Shown here one piece after another: positions 39,438-48,957 of a stretch of 64,000 nucleotides of DNA. How positions within the stretch are numbered: position 1 is the stretch's first letter; each line of letters begins with the position of its first letter. This DNA is from Trichomonas vaginalis G3 (taxonomy: Eukaryota > Parabasalia > Trichomonadida > Trichomonadidae): NCBI RefSeq assembly GCF_026262505.1, contig NC_067205.1:22849585-22913584 (forward strand), read 5' to 3'. Under the pieces are notes generated by a model. The model searched no databases. It saw only the letters and a list, made by a program, of their open reading frames with translations, and was not told where the DNA came from. Made by a program: the position numbers and the translations under genes.

Positions 39438-39797
39438 CTAAAACTCATAGTTTACTTTACGTATGAACTTCTTTATTTCTACTGAGTCAATTGGTTTCAC
39501 TTCTATTTCATCGAATTCATGAATAGTGAGCTTTTGTTGTTGGATTTCAGGCAATTTGGGTAAATGGTCAATAATGTCCTGCATGTCATAAAGATACTGT
39601 TCATTTGTTTCATCTTTCGCACTACAGTCTAAATTACTTGTTAAAAGTTCTTGCTTAATTCTTTGTATTTCTGTCTCAAAAGTATATGAAGAAGGAATGA
39701 AGCTTTTCATCTCTACCAACATAGATGTAGGATTCATGACTAGCGAGTTTGGTGCTGTAGTTGTTTGAATTGTTGTAGAACCTATTGTTGAAATCAT
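39438..39797 (-). CDS. Unknown element B protein, 119 aa
   Basis: The start region is threonine/serine-rich (MISTIGSTTIQTTTAPNS) and a later part is acidic with YLYDMQDIIDHLPKLPEI. No family is recognised. It is the first gene after a shared 17-bp promoter motif (36 nt upstream), with the CxxC gene following it. Confidence 0.5.
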   Translation of the reverse strand: MISTIGSTTIQTTTAPNSLVMNPTSMLVEMKSFIPSSYTFETEIQRIKQELLTSNLDCSAKDETNEQYLYDMQDIIDHLPKLPEIQQQKLTIHEFDEIEVKPIDSVEIKKFIRKVNYEF

Positions 39798-39832
39798 ATC
39801 TTTACATACAAGATAAAAAAATAAATAAAAAT

Positions 39833-39849
39833 AAAACTAACTTTATTTT
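39833..39849 (-). promoter_or_regulatory. Shared upstream motif AAAATAAAGTTAGTTTT (copy B3)
   Basis: Exact 17-mer upstream of the gene at 39438-39797, again followed by the TGTATGTAAAGAT string near the start. Confidence 0.65.
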
Positions 39850-39971
39850 TTCTATCTTAAGGAAATTCATGAAAATTCACGAGAAAGCAAAAGCAATCTG
39901 AGCCGCTAAGCGGTGAGAAAACAGGTGAAAAAGGAGGTGAAAAAGGAGGTGAGAAAACAGGTGAGAAAACA

Positions 39972-39985
39972 GGTGAAATCTCACC
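39972..39985. promoter_or_regulatory. GGTGA-palindrome variant (GGTGAAATCTCACC)
   Basis: A one-base variant of the 14-bp palindrome, preceded by five GGTGA(G/A)AAA steps at 39911-39970 and followed by TCTTCACCTAAAATATATTTTT, a string nearly identical to that after the element A copy. Confidence 0.7.
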
Positions 39986-40033
39986 TCTTCACCTAAAATA
40001 TATTTTTGTCTGATTTACATCTAATGAAAAAGT

Positions 40034-41118
40034 TTAGAAGAATTTTCTTATTCTTTCTGGCATATTTTTGTCTTTCCAGTACTCCCGCTCTAATGGTCCC
40101 AGATGTGTTGGCTTCGACTCTCTCAAGTTCTTAGATGGTATAACATCTTCAACGCCTCCTTCATATCTTACTTTATAAGTGTCATCGTTTGTGTTATAGC
40201 CAAGTATTTCAATAACCACTCCTCGCTTTGCTTCGTCAATGGTTTCAGCAAGTTTGCCATTACTACTTTCGACTAATTTATGACGAGGGTAAAACGCTAT
40301 GGAGTCGTCAGCAGCTTTTATAAGATATCCATTACCTTGCGTAGAGTCTACGATATAATAATTTCGACTTAACCTTAAACGTTTCTTTGTCAATGGTTTG
40401 TCGTCAAGAACTACACGAACTTTTGTACCAGGAATGAGGGTAAATTGTGTTGAATTTCTGATATTTTGTGTTTGGCTTCGTTTCTTTTGTATATACTTTT
40501 CTTCTGTTGTTGTGTCATTGAATTTGGTGTATGTCCTGTTGTAGAATTTGTTGAGGAATTATATACTTCGAGAAAATGTTTCATTGTTTCTTCGGTAAAG
40601 TCTCGCTCTTGATTTAAATCTCTGAGCGTTCTTATGAAGCGGTTTATGATGCCGAGTATGTTATGGTTATGGTCTTCAGTAGTGTAGTGAGTTATGTTAT
40701 GCTTAATGAGAAAATCTGTGATTTCATTGCTGAGGTATGCACTGTCTTGGTCTGATGTTAAAGTACTTGGGCTATGTTCTGCTACAAACTTTTGTAAAAC
40801 TCTTAACACTTCACGAGTTCCTTTATTCCTCATTGGATATGCATATGCTTTGCGAGTGTTAACATTAATGAAGATGAGGAATGGTTTATGTCCTCCTTTT
40901 CTGCTTTGAATGAGAGTGTCAAATTGGTATGCGTCAGGAGTGTTGGAGTAAATTGGTAAAAAGTAGTCGTAAGGGTTTATTTTTGTTTGATGTACAACAT
41001 TTTTGTCAAAGAACTTTTTCACTTCAGCTCTGTTAGTAAATCCCCAACTTTTTGCTGCTTCATTGAACTTCTTAAATGACCTCCATGGATGTTGTTCGAA
41101 TACTTCTTTCAAGCTCAT
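40034..41118 (-). pseudogene. Retroviral-type integrase (broken)
   Basis: The N-terminal part is a small helical domain, followed by the rve core with YQFDTLIQSRKGG, TSDQDSAYLSNE and a NILGIINRFIRTLRDLN stretch. The C-terminal part has an SH3/chromo-like segment (YKVRYEGGVEDVIPSKNLRE). This is the Maverick/Polinton c-integrase family, related to retroviral and LTR-retrotransposon integrases. It stands next to the fibre gene. About one break is seen. Confidence 0.85.
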
Positions 41119-42788
41119 TTATGTAAAGTTAAAGATTTTATTCTAGGCTCAAGCGCGTTCATTGAACGCGGGTACCATGCGAATACAGTCACAAATGGTG
41201 GCATATAATCTGCACCCGAGCCTGTTGGATTTGTTGTGAAAGTGTGTGAATGATTACCTGTGGTTCCACAGAAAATACCTGTGCTTGAATCTACTGGGTC
41301 ACTTGAAATATCATATCTATTCATTCCCTGTCTATCCGAACCTGCTGCAAGATTTGTATAACCTCTTTTTGTTATTGAATGTGAATGATTACCTGTTGTG
41401 TTTGTAGTTCCTGTATGAGTGTTGTGGTGGAAGGTTTGCTCTTTAATTTTCTTCGAACCTCCTGTTTGCTTTGAATATCTAGCACAGTATAAGAATTTAT
41501 CTACAATCTGCTTCCACGTACCAAAACCTAAAACACTTGCTGGATTTGTTGAGTTCATTGACGTATAAATAGAGCCTATAGGATATAATGTTTGAAGTAT
41601 TTCTGTCTTTAATGTTTGAAGCTCTGTTTTGTCTGCTTTCTTATCTAACATTGTTGGTAGTTCATATGCTTCAAAGTTTCTGACATGACCTTCGATATTC
41701 CTGCAACTGTTATCTAAACTGTTAAGCGTGTCTTTTACACTAGTGCTTGGATTCTCTAAAGGTGCACTTGAACCAAGGTCAAAGTTCAATATTATGTCGT
41801 CTGCTCTAACAGTAGTGAAGGATTTATGTGTATGGTTCTTGTCAGCTTTATTATCATATAAATCTTGAGCAGTGAATTTAACATTATTTTCATCGTCCAT
41901 GACATAAACATTTTTACAGCTAATTTCTTTCTTCGTTGTTATGTTTTCATTCGATGTTAAACCTTGTGGAAAGTTAGGAGGTTTATAATATAATGCAGCC
42001 GCGTGCGGCGGGGCTCCGCCCTCCCCACCAGTTCCGCCAACCGTTCCTTCAATACTTTCTATAGCAACAGTTGAGAAGGAGTTATGTGTATGTTCTTTAT
42101 CTGCTTTTTTATCTAACATTGCTGGTAGTTCATGTGTTTCAAAGTTTCTGACATGACCTTCAATGTTCATACATTTACTATTTAAGGAGTTTAGTGTATC
42201 TTTTACGCTTGTACTTGGATTCTCTAAAGGTGCACTTGAACCAAGGGTATAGTTCAATATTATGTCGTCTGCTCTAACAGTAGTGAAGGATTTATGTGTA
42301 TGGTTCTTGTCGGCTTTACTGTCTAATGTAGCTTGAAGTTCATTTATATCGGAGATGTTGTGTTTATGAGATTTCAAAACTTTGTTCATTGCTTCGAGTT
42401 CAACTTTGTCAGCTTTACTTTTAATAGCATCTTCAAACGTTATTTTTGACTTAACTCTCAAAGTAAATCTTGGTTCAACTAATACACCTTTAACAGAGAA
42501 AGTAGAGGCATAAATTTCATCGTTATAACTAAATGCTTCTGGTGCTTTACCTGTGTCATACTGTACAGTGCAGCTTATGTCATAACCTTTAGCACGAATG
42601 TATTTATATCTTCTTTCATTGGGGTCTTCCGTCTTCACTTCATCACTTCGTGTTAAATATCCATGGTAGTCCGTTATAATCTGTTCGTCTGAAGTTATAT
42701 AATGAACGTGGTTCTTGACTTTATCACTCAGAGCTAAAAGCTCATTTTTGTCTGCTTTTTCGGCTAATTTCTCATTAACATCATTCAC
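41115..42788 (-). CDS. Trimeric fibre-like protein with phage tail-collar domain, 557 aa
   Basis: Repeated units of the type KADKNHTHKSFTTVRADDII and PLENPSTSVKDTLNSL alternate with DKKADKEHTHNSF, the style of phage tail-fibre shafts. The C-terminal 150 residues have the collar signature IYPIGSIYTSMNSTNP, GFGTWKQIVDKFLYCA, TGGSKK, many HSH/HTH motifs (metal-binding in T4 gp12) and the ending YMPPFVTVFAWY. Similar ends are in the element A fibre gene. A mid-section has a short GC-rich glycine insert (GTVGGTGGEGGAPPHAAA). The frame looks whole. It could be the vertex spike used for attachment to the host or to a partner. Its start overlaps the integrase by four bases. Confidence 0.8.
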   Translation of the reverse strand: MNDVNEKLAEKADKNELLALSDKVKNHVHYITSDEQIITDYHGYLTRSDEVKTEDPNERRYKYIRAKGYDISCTVQYDTGKAPEAFSYNDEIYASTFSVKGVLVEPRFTLRVKSKITFEDAIKSKADKVELEAMNKVLKSHKHNISDINELQATLDSKADKNHTHKSFTTVRADDIILNYTLGSSAPLENPSTSVKDTLNSLNSKCMNIEGHVRNFETHELPAMLDKKADKEHTHNSFSTVAIESIEGTVGGTGGEGGAPPHAAALYYKPPNFPQGLTSNENITTKKEISCKNVYVMDDENNVKFTAQDLYDNKADKNHTHKSFTTVRADDIILNFDLGSSAPLENPSTSVKDTLNSLDNSCRNIEGHVRNFEAYELPTMLDKKADKTELQTLKTEILQTLYPIGSIYTSMNSTNPASVLGFGTWKQIVDKFLYCARYSKQTGGSKKIKEQTFHHNTHTGTTNTTGNHSHSITKRGYTNLAAGSDRQGMNRYDISSDPVDSSTGIFCGTTGNHSHTFTTNPTGSGADYMPPFVTVFAWYPRSMNALEPRIKSLTLHK

Positions 42789-42790
42789 TT

Positions 42791-43384
42791 CTAATTCAAC
42801 TCTTCCGCCAGAACTCTTATTATCATTAATTCGGTAATTACGTCATAAAGACTATATTCTGTTTTCGGTTTTGTAAATAATGAGTCAAAATTTCTTTTCA
42901 TCATTCCATCGCTGACATTAATGATATCACCAATTCCTTTTTCATTTATTCTCTTCATTAGTTCTGCAATAATGACGAATATATAATCTGTTAATTTATT
43001 CTCTTCATCGAGGGTTATAGAATGTTTTGAAATTGAATCATTAACTCCTCTAAATAAATCAATAACTTCAGGATACACGTTTTTAATGTCTCGAATAACC
43101 CGACCAGTATCCTGTTGTTCATGTTCTTTGTTCCCGTCGTTACGTGGTTTTATATCTCTAACCATCATCAACGCAGCCATAACCGGAGGGTTTGTTGCTA
43201 TCTGTTCGAAAATCTGACCGTTATGTATGGTATATCTAAATAATTTCTTTGTGTTTGTTAAAACATTTGAAACAAGTCTTTTAAAACCATCTACAAAATT
43301 TCCTGTTTCACCTAATGTTGTTCTTGCAGCATTTACAAGCTCACCCATTCCCGCTTTTGACCCCAAAAAACGTCCATATTGCAT
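42791..43384 (-). CDS. Unknown element B protein, 197 aa
   Basis: This whole frame is helix-rich, with a glycine-rich start MQYGRFLGSKAGMGELVNAA. No family is recognised. It lies two bases upstream of the fibre start, so the two are surely expressed together. A role in fibre or capsid assembly is a guess from neighbourhood. Confidence 0.5.
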   Translation of the reverse strand: MQYGRFLGSKAGMGELVNAARTTLGETGNFVDGFKRLVSNVLTNTKKLFRYTIHNGQIFEQIATNPPVMAALMMVRDIKPRNDGNKEHEQQDTGRVIRDIKNVYPEVIDLFRGVNDSISKHSITLDEENKLTDYIFVIIAELMKRINEKGIGDIINVSDGMMKRNFDSLFTKPKTEYSLYDVITELMIIRVLAEELN

Positions 43385-43639
43385 TTATTTCACTCTGTAT
43401 AGTTGTCCATTCAGCGAAACTAACACCCGCATTCGCTAAGCTGAAAATGAAATTCAGTGGATCGAACTTAATTCCACCTTCTTTTTTCAATTTCAACGAA
43501 CTCACTAACATGAGATTTTAAGTATTCTTCGTTAAAATTGTTTTCCCCGATGTTATGTCATTAACGAAACTATCACGTCAAAAGTTAACGAATTCAATTT
43601 CGTCGTTGATGCTTTTATTTCATACACCGCTTTATTGAT

Positions 43640-44366
43640 AGTTTTTGCTGCTCACCTTCTTTAGAAGCTATGAAACATTAATGAATGAATTATATGTATT
43701 CGTGAATGAATTAAAATCAATGATTTTCATTAATGACGCCTTTAATGATTCATTTACTGTCGAATCCCTTAAAGTAATTAATGAACTGTCATTTATGAAA
43801 GGTACACTGCAAACCGTCGAGTTTGGATCAAATGCTGTAGTTGGTGCAGGAATATTAATGATATAAGTCATTAAATCATTAAGTGACGTAAATAATGTTG
43901 TCGTTTTTGATTTAATTTCTTTAGCATCTGTTATTATATGGTAATTTTATTTCTGTAGTTTCTGAATTAAAGATATTCGCTAAAAGTTTTGTAAACTGTT
44001 TTGAACAGCTGTGTAAACCGTTGAATCCGGAACTCTTACGATTTCACCGTCCTTAATAAAAGGCATTGCACATGGTGTAGTGCTTGGGTCAAATCTTTCG
44101 GATTATAATTCAACATATATTCTAACGCTTCATATACAGACTTATATACTGTTGTGTCGTTCTTCATGACAACTTCACCATTTACAATGAATGGCATAGT
44201 ACATGGAGTTAAAATAGGGTCAAACTTTTCATAGTCCTTCCATGTTATGTATTTCTCGGTATTTCCATCACTGATAACAATATATTGTCAGTAAGTGTGA
44301 GAGAGTATTGACCAAAATATAAACGTTTAGCTCTGTCAGCTTCATACGCATATGCAGCTATACTCA
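43640..44366 (-). pseudogene. Unknown element B gene with repeated FDP-x-x-T-x-C-x-x-PFI motifs (broken)
   Basis: Three similar segments can be recognised in different parts of the region. Each has the pattern FDPx-x-T-x-C-x-x-PFI-x-x-G/S followed by DxTVxxSxxxxL. The first part reads MSIAAYAYEADRAKRLYFG. Several breaks. No family is recognised. The repeats suggest a fibre- or collar-associated protein. Confidence 0.4.
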
Positions 44367-44384
44367 TATTTTAATGAGAATAAA

Positions 44385-45105
44385 ATGTTGTTCTATTTGC
44401 AAAGTACAGACCCAAACGAATTACGGACAGTAAAGCTACAAACAAACTTAGGTCTACAGAATGACGCTTGCATTCAGAATGGTTGACTTCAATACTATCG
44501 CTTCATTCGTTATAACAGATGAAACAGATTTCATGGAGCTTGAAATAGATGGAAAGAAGCATGAAATAAGATTTTCACAATAATGTAGAATATAATGGAA
44601 ACATTAGCTGGAGTGTTAAATGCTCTCATAAATACTACATATAAACAAGGATAACGAAGAAAACTTAATGAATGTTAAACTTATAGGAGTTTTGAAGTTC
44701 AGTTATGCGAAGGAGTTTAAGATACCAAGAATGAGTCATAGGAGTACAACTTCTTTTGGGAGCATACTATATGACATTTCCTTTGAAAAGTGTTGACAAA
44801 ACGATTGAGATGAAATCTGTTCCATACGTATGTTATGGTAATTGTTTGTACATTGAGTCAAAAATAGCTAATGTCACAGGTATTTCAGGAGTTAATAGTA
44901 AAGGTTCAGTAGAATATAAATCCTTCTGTTATGCAGTCAATTCAATGTTCATTCCAAACGTTCCTGTCATAGCAACTCATTTAGGTAATGGGTTCGCATT
45001 AGTCCTCATAATTTGAAAGACATGCAATTCAGACTTGTTGACTTTCAAGGAGAGCCTGTAGAACTGAAGGCACCAGTGCGAATGACTGTTGAAGTTGACT
45101 TTTAG
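44385..45105 (+). pseudogene. Possible third penton-like gene (broken)
   Basis: Coding-like sequence on the plus strand is beta-rich, with an ending MQFRLVDFQGEPVELKAPVR that resembles the ending FNIRLVEPSSMKDVVLP of the gene at 47291. It may be a further paralogue. Several breaks. Confidence 0.35.
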
Positions 45106-45115
45106 AAAATATTAA

Positions 45116-45355
45116 ATGCAACAGCTTACAAGAGAACTCAGAGCTAAAAATATAAAGTATGAATGTTATGTATTAGGTCATGAACTTTGGTTGTTGCTGT
45201 TTGATGAAACAAATGAGTTAGTTATGTCAGTCAAGAGAACAGAAAAATATTGTGTTAGTGAAAACTGCACCAAGTCAATAAGATTAGGTCTACATTATGA
45301 AGATGAATTCAATACTGTTGAAGAAGTTTTGGATAGATACTATAAGTTGCTTTAA
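45116..45355 (+). CDS. Unknown element B protein, 79 aa
   Basis: A small whole frame (MQQLTRELRAKNIKYECYVL), alpha/beta, ending in a helix NTVEEVLDRYYKLL. No family is recognised. Its stop overlaps that of the opposed gene in TTAA at 45352-45355. Confidence 0.5.
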   Translation: MQQLTRELRAKNIKYECYVLGHELWLLLFDETNELVMSVKRTEKYCVSENCTKSIRLGLHYEDEFNTVEEVLDRYYKLL

Positions 45356-45966
45356 TTTACTAAAACATATTTCAAACAAAGCTTATAGTCAGTAGATAGT
45401 TTTGTATACTCGTTCGAATATTTATACTTAAACTCAACTCCTGTAGTTCCTGGTGTTTCAATGATGCGGATGTTACCTATTTCATGAATATTGGCGTTTG
45501 ACCACAGCATTCGATTTCAGGGTCGAGATAGTCAATGACACATTGCTTTCCTGTTATTCGTGAATATAACATTTTCAAGGTCCTCCTTTGTTAGAATTAT
45601 TTGGTTCTTACTTATAAGATTTATCAAAAGCTTCTTATCGTCTTTGAGTAAAATTGTTTGGTATAACTGAAGAAGGTAATGGTCTACGTTATCTGAAGGA
45701 TTTGTTTGAACATTTATGTAAGGGTTGTCGTTGGCTTCTTTTGAAAGAATTTGGTCCAGTGGTGGATACTCTAACTTAACATCTGATGTAGCGTTAGCGT
45801 TTGAAGCTGTGTTTAAATTCACGGATTTCAGCTCTGGTTCTTTTTCTTTCAAACACTCTGAACTATAGTTCTTTATGACAATATTGTTTGTCGTTCGTGA
45901 GTCAACATTTGATGTTGGTTCAATTGGAACATTAACGGCACCAGCTAAGATGGATTTGCTTCTCAT
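45352..45966 (-). pseudogene. Unknown element B gene (broken)
   Basis: The gene begins MRSKSILAGAVNVPIEPTSN, is asparagine-rich and polar in its first half, and has a helical LLQLYQTILLKDDKKLLINL part. About one break. No family is recognised. It is divergent from the gene starting at 45992. Confidence 0.4.
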
Positions 45967-45991
45967 TTCATATAGAATAAAAACCTTTTAT

Positions 45992-46376
45992 ATGTATGAA
46001 ATGAACAATATACTCGACAAGGGTTTGAATGTAAAGCTAACGAATGAAAATATTGTTGAATTCACTGAGACAGGAGCTGTGTATAAAGATGTAGAACTAC
46101 TGAACAAAAGAGCAAAGGGAAGAAGCAGGAATATGAACAAAGGTGGAAGCCTATAAAAATTTATGTCAATGATGGCTCAGGAGGTTCAAACATAAAGTAT
46201 GCAGAAAGTTATAGAGTTTATGCTCTCAAAGGTGAAAAGCCTTCATTTAAGAACAGCTATTCTAACGCATATCCTCAAAAGCTAACGGATGGGGAAGTGG
46301 ATGATATGAATGACAGCAAAAATATTAACAGAAATGGCGACAGAGATGCATGGAATTGTTTACCATCAGTCAATTA
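45992..46376 (+). pseudogene. Unknown element B gene (broken)
   Basis: The gene begins MYEMNNILDKGLNVKLTNEN, with a lysine/arginine patch KRAKGRSRNMNKGG in the middle. About one break. No family is recognised. It ends against the packaging ATPase gene. Confidence 0.35.
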
Positions 46377-46440
46377 AAGCATAAGATTTAAAACAATGTT
46401 GGTCGTTCCCATGGAATATTTTTGACTTTAATGGTATTAG

Positions 46441-47274
46441 TCATGATATGAATCTCAAGGTATGAACGAGGAGAGATGAGAGACTTATATGCTTCCCAAA
46501 TTCTTCAAAAGGTAATGTTATACCTGACTGTTTCCAAATGAGTTCAATATCATAACGTGAGAAACCTTGAAAGATAACGAAGTCAGTTATGAGACGTTTT
46601 ATGTTTAAAGCAAGAAAACGCCATGTTTGCATAAGTATTGCTACAGTTAAGTGGTAATGTCTGACTTTAGTTATGATGTTAGCTAATGGTGAGTCAGGCT
46701 TTGACACTAAACCTTTACCAGCGAAATCATCACAAACTAATAAAGTGTTTGAAGGATACTTTTTGAAGGGGTATTTTGAAAGTTTTGACAGAATGTAGTT
46801 TGTAAGTCGTTTCATATCGTAAACTCCTGAGTATTGACGTAAGTGGTGTTTGTCAATAATTCTTTCCATCTCCTCAGAAGTCTTTTGCATTCCTGACTGT
46901 ATAAATTCAACGATGGCATAATATTTCCTCTTACGTCGAATGTAACGTTGAAGAAATTCAATGAGTTCACTGTCTGGAACTTTAACGACCGAGGCTTGAA
47001 CTTTTGACATAAATGTTTTCGCTGTTGAATCCATAGAGTCTGAAGTTGCTGATATAATGATTTGGTCATAGTAAGAGTCGTTTCCTAAACGCTCTGTTAT
47101 GAGTATATGACGAATGAGGTTAAATGTCTTACCTGAACCCATCTTTCCACAATAGAAATACACACCATTTGAACAGAACTCATAGTCCTTACTGAAAGGA
47201 AGAATGAGAGAAGAGTTAAGTTTGTCTGTAGTTTCATTCATGTCTTCATCTACGTCATGTATTAAATGCTTCAT
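46441..47274 (-). CDS. A32-like genome-packaging ATPase
   Basis: A whole 277-residue frame. Walker A FYCGKMGSGKTFNLIRHIL lies near residue 42 and Walker B LLVCDDFAGKG near residue 185, followed by the sensor-like LTVAILMQTWRFL. VIFQGFSRYDIELIW near residue 245 matches the element A ATPase. It is the FtsK/HerA-type packaging motor of Polintons. It is divergent from the penton-like gene at 47291 with only 16 bases between starts, so one small region must drive both. Confidence 0.88.
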   Translation of the reverse strand: MKHLIHDVDEDMNETTDKLNSSLILPFSKDYEFCSNGVYFYCGKMGSGKTFNLIRHILITERLGNDSYYDQIIISATSDSMDSTAKTFMSKVQASVVKVPDSELIEFLQRYIRRKRKYYAIVEFIQSGMQKTSEEMERIIDKHHLRQYSGVYDMKRLTNYILSKLSKYPFKKYPSNTLLVCDDFAGKGLVSKPDSPLANIITKVRHYHLTVAILMQTWRFLALNIKRLITDFVIFQGFSRYDIELIWKQSGITLPFEEFGKHISLSSLLVHTLRFIS

Positions 47275-47290
47275 TTTATCTCCATTAAAA

Positions 47291-48172
47291 ATGCAAGTCA
47301 GAAATATTCAGAACATAGCACCGAGTCTAACTGACAAGAGTATAAAGATATACTATGAACATGTTATGATGAAACCAACCAAAATTCAAGAAAGTCAGTA
47401 TACTTATGAATATCCAAGACACTGGGTAGAGTATGTAGGAGGTGAGAAAGCTATTGAAATCAGACAGGTTCGAAGTATTCCAGCAGGAAGAACAATATTA
47501 TTGAAGAACTTTAATGTTTTGAGATATAATGATGAAACAAAGAAGCAAGATAGTTTCCCTGTTGCTGTGTATGTGAACTTAGATACAGGAGATGACATGA
47601 AAGTTTTTAATACAAAGCTTCAAACGGTAGTGAGAGAACAACTGACTGCGGAAGGACATCCATTACCTTCAGAAGTTACCATAGCATATAATTTTGAAAC
47701 AAACTCAATAGATTTTAAAGTCATCTCTGCAAAGAAGTCAGGATTTACATTTAATGAAGCAGATGTATATTCGAATGAAAACTTCAAAGCTATTGCATGG
47801 TTAGATAATGACGATTGCTTTAAGAAAATATTTAAATACAGTGACTCAACGATGTCAATAGATGACCTTCGTGGAATGTTACCATCGACGTTTACAGTAG
47901 AAGGTTCAGCAGGATTGCTTACAAGATTGTCAATTGGTGGTATTTGGTCTCGTGAGAACATTGTTATAAAATCCAGTATAAGTGAATTTGCTGAAGAATC
48001 TATATTATGTCTTTCAAACTACATGTATTCGCCGCCGAAGCATTATAGTATAACAAACTTTGTCAGTAAGTTTAACATAAGACTTGTCGAACCTTCTTCA
48101 ATGAAAGATGTTGTGCTACCTAAAGATGGAAAGGATGGACTCATTATTGAGATGATTTTAATTGCATATTAA
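47291..48172 (+). CDS. Penton-like minor capsid candidate, copy 2 (294 aa)
   Basis: The start is set at MQVRNIQNIAPSLTDKSIK. Earlier in-frame ATGs lie inside the divergent ATPase gene. The protein is beta-rich, with EYPRHWVEYVGGEKAIEIRQ near residue 40, matching KFPTDWIVNINEEKYIGITS of the gene at 31336, and GIWSRENIVIKSS/PPKHYSITNF later. It is thus a paralogue of that gene. The following two genes begin exactly at or next to its stop, forming an operon-like plus-strand run of three. Confidence 0.55.
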   Translation: MQVRNIQNIAPSLTDKSIKIYYEHVMMKPTKIQESQYTYEYPRHWVEYVGGEKAIEIRQVRSIPAGRTILLKNFNVLRYNDETKKQDSFPVAVYVNLDTGDDMKVFNTKLQTVVREQLTAEGHPLPSEVTIAYNFETNSIDFKVISAKKSGFTFNEADVYSNENFKAIAWLDNDDCFKKIFKYSDSTMSIDDLRGMLPSTFTVEGSAGLLTRLSIGGIWSRENIVIKSSISEFAEESILCLSNYMYSPPKHYSITNFVSKFNIRLVEPSSMKDVVLPKDGKDGLIIEMILIAY

Positions 48173-48397
48173 ATGAGCTTGTTCTTAAAGGTCATTCATG
48201 ATGAAATAACTGTTGTAGAAGATGTTAGCAATTGTTCAGACATTTTATTGAGAATAGATGAGATAAGAAAGAAGTTAGATAGACCGCAAAGCGGTGAGGG
48301 CGAAGCACGTGAGAATGTTTATGTTTCATTGACTTTCTCCAGTAACGAGAACTTTTATGAGATAATATTGAAGAGAGATGATTTTAATATGGGGTAA
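48173..48397 (+). CDS. Unknown element B protein, 74 aa
   Basis: The start codon directly follows the preceding stop (TAAATG) and the stop directly precedes the next start, so it sits in a tight three-gene run. The protein is mixed alpha/beta with a short GC-rich RPQSGEGEARE patch. No family is recognised. Confidence 0.5.
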   Translation: MSLFLKVIHDEITVVEDVSNCSDILLRIDEIRKKLDRPQSGEGEARENVYVSLTFSSNENFYEIILKRDDFNMG

Positions 48398-48925
48398 ATG
48401 GTAGCTTGGGCAGCTTTAGGCGCAATGGGAACAAAAGCATTAGCATTTGGAGCAAAAGCACTTGGAGCTTATGACGCAGTAAATAAAATGAGTGGAGGAA
48501 GGGTTTCAAAGACATTAGATGCAAATAAAGGAAAGATTGGAGGCTGGGTTGCAAAGAAGTTAAGATTAAATAAAATAGGGCTCATAAATAAAGCATCCAA
48601 TTTGGTTGCGACTGAGTCAGAAAATGCTTTAGGAAAGGACGATGAGTTTGCAAAACACGCAAAAGACTTTAATGACCAGATGAAAGGTGAAACAATGCAT
48701 TTAAATAGATTCGATGGAACTAAAGAAAATGTTTCTTCTCCACCAGCGGTTTATCCATACGGACCTTATGGAATGTATGGAAACCCTTACGAAAGACCAT
48801 TTGACCCATTGACTGGTGGAAGTAATTGGTATCATTACGGACGAAGAAGAAAGACAGTCAAGTTGGAGACAGATGTTAAGAAAGCAACTAAAAAGAAATC
48901 AAGGAAGAGAGTTATAAAGCAATGA
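48398..48925 (+). CDS. Basic, glycine/alanine-rich virion-type protein, 175 aa (pVI/core-like candidate)
   Basis: Residues 1-30 are a hydrophobic, alanine-rich helix (MVAWAALGAMGTKALAFGAK), followed by NKMSGGRV, which fits the adenovirus-type protease consensus (M/I/L)-x-G-G-x. Then comes a basic amphipathic part, a proline/tyrosine/glycine stretch (YPYGPYGMYGNPYERPF), and a very basic tail (KKATKKKSRKRVIKQ). This layout of membrane-active N-terminus, cleavage site and DNA-binding tail recalls adenovirus minor core proteins. Function is inferred. The last codons lie in the right TIR. Confidence 0.5.
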   Translation: MVAWAALGAMGTKALAFGAKALGAYDAVNKMSGGRVSKTLDANKGKIGGWVAKKLRLNKIGLINKASNLVATESENALGKDDEFAKHAKDFNDQMKGETMHLNRFDGTKENVSSPPAVYPYGPYGMYGNPYERPFDPLTGGSNWYHYGRRRKTVKLETDVKKATKKKSRKRVIKQ

Positions 48926-48957
48926 ATTCAACAGGGTGAAAAAAGAGGTGAAAAAAG

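Noticed and set aside
5059-42788. Bacterial contamination or an integrated tailed prophage, because of the tail-collar fibre
   Set aside because: The fibre genes are embedded among Polinton-type genes with trichomonad base composition, and element B is flanked by a target duplication in a host gene.
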